Positions 1 through 23,200 of a stretch of DNA of 64,000 nucleotides are shown piece by piece. The notes under the pieces are model-generated. The model was not told the DNA's origin, did not search any database, and saw nothing but the letters and a program-made list of their open reading frames with translations. The stretch's first letter is position 1. Every line of letters begins with the position of its first letter. Both the position numbers and the translations under genes were made by a program. Source of the DNA: Kitasatospora sp. NBC_01287 (lineage in GTDB: Bacteria > Actinomycetota > Actinomycetes > Streptomycetales > Streptomycetaceae); NCBI RefSeq assembly GCF_026340565.1, contig NZ_JAPEPB010000001.1:62001-126000 (forward strand). The letters are read 5' to 3'.

Positions 1-11155
<11,155 letters not shown>

Positions 11156-11170
11156 GGTCGTCGGGTCCTC

Positions 11171-11230
11171 ACCGTTCGTCATCGTTCGTCGTCGTTCGTC
11201 ATCGTTCGACGTCGTTCGTCATCGTTCGAC
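11171..11230. repeat. 20-bp tandem repeat, about 3 copies, across the NRPS-NRPS junction
   Basis: The unit GTCGTTCGTCATCGTTCGAC occurs exactly at 11191-11210 and 11211-11230, with an imperfect copy at 11171-11190. It covers the stop codon of the upstream NRPS and runs up to the start of the downstream NRPS. On the coding (minus) strand each copy contains ATGA and opens a tiny frame (MTNDVER or MTNDDER) that repeats the last residues of the upstream protein. The third copy offers the alternative in-frame start at 11182. Confidence 0.85.
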
Positions 11231-14200
11231 GTCGTCGGGGCCGCCGTACAGGGCGTCTTCGAGCTCGCTCAACACCTGCTCCTCCACCAGTTCCGCCAGG
11301 GCGGCCACGGTGCGGGAGACCAGGACGTCGCGGGGGGTGAGCGTGACGCCGAAGGCCTCGTTGGCGCGGGAGGCGATGAGCAGGGCGCGCATCGAGTCGC
11401 CGCCGAGCAGGAAGAAGTCGTCCTCGGCGCCCACCGCGCCCACGGCCGCCTGGAGGACCTCCTCCCAGATGGCCGCGACCGCCTCCTCGGTGGGCGTGCG
11501 GGGCGCCACCCGGCCGGCCGGCTCCCACTCGACCGGTGCGGGCACGGGCAGGGCCGCCCGGTCGGTCTTGCCGCTCCCGGTGAGCGGGAAGGCGTCGAGG
11601 ACCGCGAACGCCGAGGGGACCATGTGGCCCGGCAGGGAGCGGGCGACCAGCGCGCGCAGCTCGGTACCGGCCGGCGGTTCGCCGCCGGGGGCCGCGAGCA
11701 GGTGGGCGACCAGGCGCGGCTGCCCCGGCTCGTCCTCCCGCACGCTCACCACGGCGTCCAGGACGGACGGGTGGCGCACCAGGACCGCCTCGACCTCGCC
11801 CGCCTCGATGCGGTGGCCGCGCAGCTTGAGCTGGTGGTCGGTGCGGCCCAGGTAGTGCAGCTCTCCTCGGCGGTCGCGGCGCACCCGGTCGCCGGTGCGG
11901 TACATGCGGGTGCCGGGCGGCCCGAACGGGTCGGCCGTGAACCGCGCCGCGGTCAGCCCCGGGCGGCCCAGGTAGCCGCGGGCCAGGGCCGGTCCGCTCA
12001 GCCACAGTTCGCCCGGTACGCCGTCGGCGACCGGCCGCAGCCGCGCGTCCAGGACGTAGGCCCCGGTGGCGGGCAGCGGGCGGCCGATGGGCGGCGCGGC
12101 GCCGTCCGCCTCCAGCGGCGCGGACCAGGTGGCGACGACGGTGGCCTCGGTGGGCCCGTAGGAGTTGACCATGCGGTGGTGCGGGGCCCACCGGGCGACC
12201 AGGTCGGCGCTGCACGCGTCGGCGCCGACCACCAGCGTCTTCAGGGCGGGCAGCGTGCCGGGTGCCTCGGGCGGCAGGGTGGCGAGGGCGGCCGGGGGCA
12301 GCAGGGTGTGGGTGATCCCCTCCTCCCGCAGCACCTCGGCCAGTTGGGCGCCGAGCAGCGGACCGGGAGCGGGCACCACCAGCCGGGCACCGTGCGGCAG
12401 GGACATGCACAGTTCGAGCACGGAGGCGTCGAAGCTGGGGGTGGCGAAGGCCAGCACCCGGTCACCCGGGGCTACCTGGTAGTGCTCGGCCTCGGCCGCG
12501 GCGAACGCCGCGAGCCCGCGGTGGGTGAGGACGACGCCCTTCGGGGTGCCGGTGGAGCCTGAGGTGTAGATCACGTAGGCCGGGTCGTCCAGGTCCAGCG
12601 GGCGGCTGCGGTCGATGTCGGTGGGCCGGTGGCCGGCCGCGCCGTCCGGCGACGCCGCCAGCAGGCCGGCGACCTCCTTGGCGTCGAGGGTCAGCGCGGG
12701 AGCCGCGTCACGCAGCATCAGCTCGACCCGCTCGTCCGGATAGGAGGGGTCGACCGGCAGGAACGCGGCGCCCGTCTTCGCCACCGCCAGCTGGGCCAGC
12801 ACCATCTCCGCCGAGCGCGGCAGCAGCAGCGCGACGAGCCCACCTGGGCCCGCGCCGCGCGCGATGAGCCGGTGTGCCAGCCGGTTGGCCCGCTCCTCGA
12901 CCTCGGCGAAGGACAGCACCAGGCCGGGGGCGCCCAGTGCCGGTGCGTTCGGCCGGCGGTCCACGGCGGCCTCCACCAGGGCGGGCAACGTGGCCCAGGG
13001 CGCCGGGTCGAGCGGCGGGCGCGCGGGCCCGCGCAGCACTCGCTCCCGTTCCCCGGCCGGCAGCACGTCCACGTCGTCCAGCCGCAGGGTGCCGTCCGAG
13101 GCGGCCAGCGCGGACAGCGTGTGCAGCAGCTGGCCGGCCAGCGAGCCGGCCGTGCCGGGGTCGAAGTACCGCGGGTCGTAGCCGAGTTCCACACTGAGCC
13201 GGTCACCGGGTGAGACGACCACGGTGAGCGGGTAGTTGGTGGCCTCCCTGGCCTCCAGATCGCGGATCAGCAGGCCGTGCGCGCCGGCCGTCGCATCGCC
13301 CACCGGGTAGTTCTCGAAGACGATCAGACTGTCGAACATCGCGGTGCCGGGCGGGAGTTCGCTCAGGCCGTGGATCTCGGTGAGCGGCAGGTGGTCGAAC
13401 CGGCGGTCCTCGGCCCGGGCCTCCTGCACCGCGCTCAGCCAGCCGGCGCAGCTCGCGCCGCCGTCGACGGTGACGCAGGCGGGCAGGGTGGTGATGAAGA
13501 GGCCGATGATGGTGTCGGCGCCTGCCAGGTCCGCCGGCCGGCCGGAGACGGTGGTGCCGAAGCAGACCCGCGACTCGCCGCTCCAGCGCGACAGCAGCAG
13601 CGCCCAGGCACCCTGGACCAGGGTGTTCAGGGTGAGGCGGTGGCGACGGGCGAACTCCTGGAGCCGCCTCGTCCCCTCCTCGCCGAGCCGCTGCGACAGC
13701 CAGACCCCGGAGTAGGCCGTGCCGTCCTGGCCGGGCCTGCGGTCGTAGGGCAGCGCGGTGGGCGCGGCCAGGTCCGCCAGCGCGCCCCGCCAGTGCTCCG
13801 CCGCCCGGCCGGTGTCCCGGGCGGCCAGCCAGCCGGCGTAGTCGGCGAAGGGCCGGCGCTCGGGCAGGCTCGGCCGCTCGCCGCGGGCGAGCGCCCCGTG
13901 GGCGGCCAGCACGTCCGACAGGACCTGGAAGACGCTCCACCCGTCCAGCAGGACGTGGTGGAAGGTCCACACCACGCGCACCGCCTCCGGGCCGAGCCGG
14001 ATCAGGTCGAGCCGCAGCAGCGGGGCCCGGCCCAGGTCCAGCGGGCGGCCCCGCTGCTCGGTGAGGAACAGCTCCAGCTCCGCCTCGCGCTGGCGCCCCG
14101 ACAGGGCGCTCCAGTCGTGTTCGGTGACCGGCGGCGTCACGTCCCGGTGCACCACCTGCAGGGGCACGGGCACGTCGTGCAGCACCACGGCGGTGCGCAG

Positions 14201-17200
14201 CACGGGTGTGCGGTCGACCACGTGCTGCCAGGCGGCGGCCAGCAGTCGCGGGTCGCGGGCACCGTCCAGCACGAAGGTGAGCTGCTCCAGGTAGAGGCCG
14301 TTTCCCGCCTCGTCCAGGCCGTGCACGACCATGCCGGTCTGGGTGGGCGTGAGCGGGTAGATCTCCACCACCTCCCGCCCGGTGCCGGCCAGCCGGTCGA
14401 CGGCCGCCTGGTCCAGCGGCGCGAGCGGGAAGTCGGAGGGCGTGCGGCCGCCCGCGCCGGGCTCGGCGCAGTGGCGGATGATCGCCCGCAGTTCGTCCGC
14501 CAGCTCGGCCGCCAACCGGGCGACGGTCTCGCGCCGGTGCACCTCGCGGGAGTACGACCAGGTGAAGCCCAGCCGCCCCTCGCTCACCTGCCCGAGGACG
14601 TCGAGGAGGTGCGGTCGCTCGGCCGAGCGGTCCATGCCGCCGGTGAGCGGGCCGAACGGCGCGTGCAGCAGGCCGCCCGGCGCGTGGTGCTGGTCCTGCC
14701 GGCCCAGGTAGTTGAAGCCGATCCGCGGCAGGTCCGGCAGCGGCGGGCCGTCCGCGGGCCGCAGGTGGCGCAGCGCGCCGTAGCCGATGCCGCCGCGCGG
14801 CACGGCGCGCAGGCTCTCCTTGACCGCCTTCAGCGCGGCGCCGGTGTCCGCGTCCCGGGGCACCTGGAGGGCGACGGGGTACACCGTGGTGAACCAGCCC
14901 ACGGTCCGGGCGAGGTCGACGTCGTCGAACAGCTCCTCGCGGCCGTGGCCCTCCAAGGTCACCGCCACCCGGTCCCGCCCGGTCCAGCGGGCCAGCACGC
15001 GGCCCAGGGCGCAGAGCAGGACGTCGTTCACCCGGGTGCGGTAGACCTCCGGCACGTCCTGGAGCAGCCGGCGGGTCTCCTCGGCGTCCAGGCCGACCGT
15101 CAGCGTCTCCTCGACGGCGGCCGTGTTGGCACCATCGCCGTCGGTCGGCAGCGGGGTCGCGCCGGCCGTGCGGTCGAGGTGCTGCCAGTGGGCGAGTTCG
15201 TCGTCGAAGCCGCCGGCCGCGGTGTGCGCGGCGAGCCGCCGCGCCCAGGCCCGGAACGAGGTGCTCTTGGCCCCGAGGTCGGGCGCCTTGCCCTCGACCA
15301 GGGCGCGGTAGGCGCTCTCCAGGTCCTCCAGGATCAGCCGCCAGGAGACCGCGTCCACCACCAGGTGGTGGGCGGCGAGCAGCAGGACCGGGTGCGCCTC
15401 GCCGACGGAGCGGCACAGGGCGGCGCGCAGCAGCGGCCCGTCGGCCAGGTCGAAGCCGTTTGCCAGGTCGTCGGCCACCTCGCGCAGCGCCGCCTGGAGC
15501 GCGGCCGGTTCGCCGCCGGGCAGCTCGTGCACGCGCAGGCTGCCCGGCGCGCCGCCGGGGGCGGCGCCGTACTGGCGCCACTGTCCGGGGCCGACCGCCT
15601 CGAACCGCAGGCTCAGCGCGTCGTGGTGCGCCAGGACGGCGGTCAGGGCCGCGCGCAGCAGGGTCTCGTCGGCGTCCGCCGCGAGCTGGAAGGAGACCCC
15701 CTGGGTGAAGCGGGCGTCGCCGCCCAGGGTGTCGAACATCCAGTGCTGGACGGGGGTGAGCGGAACCTCGCCCACCACCGCGCCCTGCTCGGCGACGACC
15801 GCCGTGACCGGTGCCTCCTCGGCGGCCAGGGCGAGTTCGGCCGGCGTCTGGTGGGAGAACAGGTGCCGGGGGGTCAGCGCGAGCCCTGCCCGGCGGGCGG
15901 CGGAGACGATCTGGATCCCCAGGATCGAGTCGCCGCCGAGCGCGAAGTAGTTGTCGTCCGGGCTCACGTCGGGCACGCCGAGGACCTCGGACCAGATCGC
16001 GGCGAGCAGCCTCTCCGCGTCGGTGCGCCAGGGGCGGTCGCCGGCCGTCGCCGGGGCGGCCCGCACCGGCTCGGGCAGGGTGCGCTCCGGTGCCGGGGCC
16101 ACCGCCGCGGCAGGCCGTTCGACAGCCGCGCGTCCCCGCGGCTGGTCCGGCAGCGGGGCCGGCAGTGGGGCCGGCAGTGGGGCCGGCAGCGGCAGCTCGG
16201 CCAGCGGGCGTTCGAGGTCGGCCGCGATGGCCGCCAGCAACGTCGCCAGGCTCCTCCCGAGCCCCTCGACCGTCGCCGCGTCGAAGGCGGCCGGGTCGTA
16301 CTCAAGGCTGACCGACAGCGCCTCACCGGGCACCACCACCACGCAGAGCGGGTAGTTGGTGGGCTCCACGTCGCGTTCGGCCTCGACGGCCAGGCCGTGC
16401 CGGCCCACCGCCTCCTCGTCGAACGGGTAGTTCTCGAAGACCACGATGCTGTCGAACAGGCTGGTCCCCCCGGGCACCTCGCTCCAGGTCTGCACCTGCG
16501 CCAGCGAGACGAAGCCGTGGCGCCGGTCCTCCGACTGGGCGGCCTGCAGGGCGCGCAGCCACTCCCGCAGGGGGCGCCGGCCCTCGATCCGCACCCGGGT
16601 CGGCAGCGTGTTGATGAACAGGCCCACCATCGAGGTCACACCCGGGAGTTCGGCGGGCCGACCGGAGACGATCGTGCCGAACACCACGTCGTCGCCACTG
16701 CCGCAGCGCGAGAGCAGCAGCGCCCAGGCACCCTGTAGGACGGTGTTGACGGTCAGTCCCGCCTGCTGCGCCGTCTCGCGCAGCCGCGGCGACAGGTCGG
16801 TGTCGAGGCTCACCCGCACCGACGCGGACGAGGCGGCGCGGTGGGCCTCGGCGGGCCGCCGGTCCTGGGGCAGTGCGGTGGGAGCCGGGAATCCGGCCAG
16901 GGCCTCGCGCCAGTGCCGCTCGGCCCGGGCGGGGTCCTGCCCGGCCAGCCAGCGCAGGTAGTCGCCGAACGGAGCCCGCTCGGTCAGCTCCGGCGGGCGG
17001 GCGGCGGTCAGGGCGGCGTACCGTTCGCACACCTCGTCGAAGACCTGGGCCGCGCTCCACCCGTCCAGCAGGACGTGGTGGAAGGTCCACACCATCCGCA
17101 CCCGGGTCGGTGACAGCCGGATCAGGGCGAGCCGCATCAGCGGCGCCGCGCTCAGGTCGATGCCGGCCTGCCGGTCCTCGGCCAGCAGCCGCGCCGTCTC

Positions 17201-20200
17201 GCGCTCGATCCGGTCGGTGGCCCACCGCGTCCAGTCGTGGTGGGCCACCGGCACGACGGCCCGCTGCTGGACGACCTGGAGCGGCTCGGCGCTCTCCTGC
17301 CAGGTGAGCCGGGTGCGCAGCACCGGGTTGGCGTCCGCGGTGTGCTGCCAGGCCTCGGCCAGGGCCCGCGGGTCGGTGACCCCGGACAGCACCAGCTGCA
17401 CCTGGTTGAGGTAGGTGCGGCCGTCCGGGTCCAGCAGGCTGTGGAAGAGCATGCCCGCCTGCATCGGCGTCAGCGGGTAGACGTCCGCGACGGCGCGCCC
17501 GTCCCCCACAACCAGGTCCACGGCCGCCTGGTCCAGGCGGGCCAGCGGGAAGTCCGCGGGGGTGCGGCCGCCGGCGTCCGGGTCGGCGCAGTGGGCGACG
17601 ATGCCCTCCAGCGCGCGCAGCATGCCGTCCGCCAGCGCGGCGACGGTCCGCTCGTGGTGGCGACCGGCGCTGTAGTACCAGCTGATCTCCAGGCGGTCGG
17701 CCTGGACGCGGGCCACCACGTCCAGCAGGTGCGGGCGCGCCGTGCCGGGCGCCTCCGCGCCGTCGAGACCGCCGGGGACCGCGCGGACCAGGGCCGCGCC
17801 GTCGTCGGACGCGCCGTCGTCGGACCAGTCGAACCGGCCCAGGTAGTTGAAGCTGATGCCGGGGGCCGCCGCGCCGGTGAGCTGTTCGTCCCGGGCGAGG
17901 TAGCGCAGCGCGCCGTAGCCCAGGCCCCGGTCCGGCACCGCGCGCAGCTGCTCCTTCACGGACTTGAGCGCGGTGCCCCAGTCGCCCTCCGGGACCTGGA
18001 GGGCGACGGGGAAGAGGGCGGTGAACCAGCCGACCGTGCGGGACAGGTCGATGTCCTCGAAGAGCTGGTCCTCGCGGCCGTGCCCCTCCAGGCCGACGGC
18101 GACGGTGTCCCGCCCGGTCCACCGCGCGAGGACCCGGCCGAGCGCGGTGAGCAGGACGTCGTCGATCCGGGTCCGGTAGACCCCGGGGACCTTGCGCAGC
18201 AGCTCGTCGGTGCGCTCGCGGTCCAGCCGGACCGTCACGGCGCGTACGTCCGCCGCGGAGTTGCCGCCCTCGCCGTCCACCGGCAGCGGCGCCGCGCAGT
18301 GCCGGGCGACCGCCCTCCAGTGGGCGCACTGGTCGGCGAACCGGCCGCCCGCGGTGTGGTCGCGCAACCGGCGCGTCCACTCCTGGACGGAGGTGGTGCG
18401 GGCGGGCAGGCGCAGCGGCCGACCGGCCGCCGCCTGCCGGTAGGCGGTCTCCAGGTCCTCCAGCAGCACCCGCCAGGAGACGCCGTCGACCACCAGGTGG
18501 TGGACGGCCAGCAGCAGCCGGGCGGGCCCGGCGCCGCCGGTGGCAAACAGGCGGGCGGTGAGCAGCGGGCCGCTCTCCAGGCGGAAGGCGGCGTGCGCGG
18601 CCGCCGTGGCCAGGGCCTCGGCCTGCTCGGCCGCGCTCGGGTCCAGGCCCGCCAGGTCGTGGACTTCGAGCAGCTCGGGCGCGGGGTCGTCCGCCGGGGC
18701 GCAGTGCTGGCGCCAGCTGCCGTCCCGCTCGGTGGTGAAGCGCGAGCGCAGCGCGTCGTGGTGCGCCCACAGGGCCGTCAGGGCGCGGCGCAGCGCCTCC
18801 GGGTCGACCTCGCCGGGGGTCCGCAGGACCACGGACTGGTTGAAGAAGCCGGCCTGCGGCGGACGGGGGTCGAGGAACCAGTGCTGGATCGGCGCGAGGG
18901 CGACCTCGCCGCTCACCGGCTCGGTGCCGGCGACGGCGGCGGCGGCGCTGCCGGTGGTGGCGGCCAGCGCGGCGATGGTGGGACGCCGGAACAGGTCGCG
19001 GGGGGTCAGCGCGAGCCCCGCGGCCCGGGCACGGGAGACGACCTGGATGCTCAGGATCGAGTCGCCGCCCAGCATGAAGAAGTTGTCGTCGACGCCGACC
19101 CTCTCCACCCCGAGCAGCTCCGCCCAGATGGCGGCGAGCACCTGCTCGGTCGCGGTGACCGGCGCCCGGTAGGCGCTGTCGCCGGACGCCGCCCAGTCGG
19201 GGGCGGGCAGCCGCCGCCGGTCGACCTTGCCGTTGGCCGTCAGGGGCAGCTCCGGCACCGTGACGAACGCGGCCGGCAGCATGTAGTCGGGCAGGTCGGC
19301 CGCCAGGTGGCCGCGAAGGGCGGTGGCGGACGGCACCGCGGCGCCCTCGGCCGGTACCAGGTGGGCGGCCAGCCGCTTGCGCCCGCCGTCCTGGTACAGC
19401 GACACGACCGCCTCGGCGACGTCCGGGTGGGCGGTCAGCCGCGCCTCGATCTCGGCGGGCTCGATGCGGAACCCGCGGATCTTGATCTGGTCGTCCGCCC
19501 GGCCCACGAAGTGCAGTTCACCGTCGTCGCTCCACCGCGCGGTGTCGCCGGTGCGGTACATCCGTCCCCCGGGCGGCCCGAAGGGGTCGGCGAGGTAGCG
19601 GGCGGCGCTCTCGCCGGGCCGGCCGGCGTAGCCCCGGGCGACTCCGGCGCCGGCGATGTACAACTCGCCCGCGATGCCGGGCGGTTGCGGCTGGAGTGCG
19701 GCGTCGAGCAGGTAGACGCGGGTGTTGTCCAGCGGGCGTCCGATGGGCAGCGTGGCCGGCAGCGGGTCACCGGCGCGGAAGGCCCGGCGGGTGGCGAAGG
19801 TGGTGGTCTCGGTCGGACCGTAGCCGTCGACCACGGTGAGGTCGGGGCAGGCCTGAAGGACCCGGCGGACCACCGCGCCCGGCACCGCCTCGCCACCGGT
19901 CCACACCTCCCGGGCGCCGCGCAGGCAGCCGGGATCCTCCTGGGCGAGGAGGCGGAACAGGCCGGCGGTCAGCCAGAGGTGGCGCACGCCCTGCTCGGTG
20001 ACGGCGCGGCGGACCACGGCCGCGTCCAGCTCCACCGGCGGGGCCAGCACGGCCGTGCCGCCGCGCAGCAGCGGCACCCACACCTCGTAGGTGGAGGCGT
20101 CGAAGGCGTGCGGGGAGTGCACGAGCACCCGGTCGTGACCGGTGAAGGCGCGGTCCAGGGCGAGCGCGGCGACGTCGCGCTGGCGCACGGCGACGCCCTT

Positions 20201-23200
20201 GGGGGTGCCGGTCGATCCTGAGGTGAACATCAGGTACTGGACGTTGTCGGGGTGGACCGCCGGTCGGTCGTCGAAGTCATCGGCGGCCGCGTCGTGCGGC
20301 GGCTCGTCCGGGCGCAGGACGCCGGCGCCGGGGCACAGGTCGCGGGCCGCCGGCTCCCAGGCCGCGTCGGTGAGCACCAGGTCGGCGCCGGCCTCGGCCA
20401 GCATCCGGCGCAGCCGCTCGCGCGGCGCCCGGCCGTCCAGCGGCAGGTACACCCCGCCGGTGCGGACCAGGGCCAGTTGGGCGACGATCAGCCACGCCGA
20501 GCGGTTCATCAGCACGCCGACCGGGCGTTCGACCCGGACGCCGAGCGCGACCAGCCGACCGGCCAGGGCGGCGGCGCGGGCGTCGAGCTCCCGGTAGCTG
20601 AGGCGCTCGTCGCCGGCTTCCAGCGCGATGGCGTCGGGCGTGCGGCGCACCTGTTCGGCGAACAGGTCGGCGACGCTGCGCTCGGGCAGGTCGGTGGCGG
20701 TGTCGTTCCACGCGTCGAGCACCTGCGCGCGGCGCTCCGCGCTCAGCAGCGGCAGCCGGACGGGCGGGCGCCCGGCGCCGTCGGGCATGCCTGCCAGCAG
20801 GACGGTGAGGTGCTCGGCCATCCGCCGGGCCGTGGCGGCGTCGAACAGCTCCGGGTCGTAAGCGAGCCGCAGCGCCAGCTCAGGACCCGGGTACGCCACC
20901 AGGCTCAAGGGGTAGTTGGTGGTCTCGACACCGTCCAGGTCGCTCAGGCGCAGGCCGTGGGCGGCGGCGAGCTCGTCGTCCACCGGGTAGTTCTCGAAGA
21001 CGACGATGCTGTCGAACAGGGTGGCCCGCTCGGGAAGGCCGGTGAACGTCCGCATCCGGGTCAGCGGAACGTAGTCGAAGCGCCGGTCCTCGTTCTGGTC
21101 CCACTGGACCTGGCGCAGCCAGTCGACCAGGGTGCCGTCGGCCGGCACCGCGGCGCGGGTGGGCAGTGTCGCGATGAAGAGGCCGGTGATGGCCTCGGAG
21201 CCGGGCAGCTCGGGCGGGCGGCCGGACACCGTGGTGCCGAACACCACCTCGTCGCGCCCTGCCTGACGGCCCAGCAGCAGCGCCCAGGCGCCCTGGACCA
21301 GGGTGTTCAGGGTGAGGCCGGCGGTCCTCGCGAAGTCTTCCAGGGCCCGGGTGGTGGCCGCGGGCACGGTCACCCGCACCGCCTGGGTGGACTCCGCGTG
21401 GTGGCTGCGGCGCGGCTCCCGGTCCCAGGGCAGCGGGGTGGCCTCGGTCAGGCCGGTGAGGCGGCCGCGCCAGTGCTCCTCGGCCCGGGCCCAGTCGCGC
21501 TCGCGCAGCCAGGCCAGGTAGTCGCGGTAGGGCGGGCGCTGCGCCGAGGTGGCCGGCTCGGACGTTGCCGCGTGGCGGGCGAAGACGTCCGACAGCACCT
21601 GGAACAGGCTCCAGCCGTCCAGGATCAGGTGGTGGAAGGACCAGACCACGCGCACACCGGTGTCGCCGACCCGGGCGAGCACCAGGCGCTGCAGCGGCGC
21701 CTTCGCGAGGTCGATGCCGGTCGCCCGGTCACGGTCCAGCAGGTCGGCCAGCCGCTCGCGGCGCTCGTCCTCGGTCAGGCCGCGCCAGTCCAGGTGGGTG
21801 ACCGGCACGGGGGCGCGGCGTTCGACCACCAGCAGCGGCTCCGGCACCTCGTGCCACCGGACGCGGCCGCGCAGCACCGCGGTCTGCTCGGTCACCCGCT
21901 GCCAGGCCGCGGCCAGCCGCTCCGGGTCGGGGACGCCCTCCAGGACGAAGGTGAGCTGCTGGAAGTAAGCGGCGCTGTCGTCCTGGGAGAGGGCGTGGAA
22001 GAGCATGCCGGCCTGGGTCGGCGTCAGCGGCAGGACGTCCTCCACGGCGCCCGGCTCCGCCCCCACGACGCGGTCCACGGCGGCCTGGTCGAGCCGGGCG
22101 AGCGGGAAGTCGGACGGCGTGCGGCCGCCGGCGCCCGGCCGGGCGGCGTGCCGGGCGAGGTCGGCCAGCGCGTCGGCGAAGCGTTCGGCCAGTGCCTGGA
22201 CGGTGTCCTGCCGGTGCCGCTGGTCGGAGTAGAACCAGCTGAACTCCAGCGCGTCACCGTCCAGATGGCCGACGACCTCCAGCGCGTGCGGGCGCTCGAC
22301 CAGGGGGTCGGCGTCCAGCTCCAGCGGCCGGAAGGTGCCGTGGTACAGCCCGTCCGGTCCGTCCGGGAACGCGATGCGCCCCAGGTAGTTGAAGCTGACC
22401 TGCGCCACCGGGCCCGGCGCCGCCGCCCCGATCCGGCCCAGCCGGCGCAGCACGTCGTGGCCCAGCCCGTGGCGCGGGACGGCGCGCAGTTGCTCCTTGA
22501 CCTGCTTGAGGACGGTGTCCCAGTCCGCCTGCCCCGGCACGGCGAGGGCGAGGGGGTACCGGGTGGTGAACCAGCCGACGGTGCGGCTGATGTCGAGGTC
22601 GGTGAAGAGCTCCTCGCGCCCGTGCCCCTCGACGTCCACCACCACCCGGTCCTGCCCGCTCCACCCGCACAGCGCCCGGCCCAGGGCGCTCAGCAGCACG
22701 TCGTTGACCTGGGTGCGGTAGGTCTCGGGCAGGGTGCGCAGCAGGACGGCGGTGTCGGCGGGGCTCAGGCGCACGGTCACCGAGCGGGCCGAGGCGTAGG
22801 TGTCGGCGCCCGCCAGGTCGGCCGGGAGCGGGTCCGCGCGGTCCGGGACCGCCTGCGCCCAGTAGCCGCGCTCGTCGTCGAAGCCGCCGTCGACGGCGTG
22901 CGCGTGCAGCCGCTGGGCCCACTGTCGCAGCGGCGAGGACTTGGCCGGCAGCGCCGCCGCCGCGTCGCCACCGTCGCCGCCGTCGCGGCGGGCGCGGTAG
23001 GCCCGGTCCAGGTCCTCCAGCAGCACCCGCCAGGAGACGCCGTCCGTCACCAGGTGGTGCACGGCCAGGTGCAGGACCGGCGGCCGGTCGGCCCCGCGCT
23101 CGTGCAGCACGGCGCGCAGCAACGGCCCGTGGCGCAGGTCGAAGGGACCGAAGTGGGGGGTGTCGGTGTCCGGGCCGCTGTGGCGGGCCAGGGTGACCCG

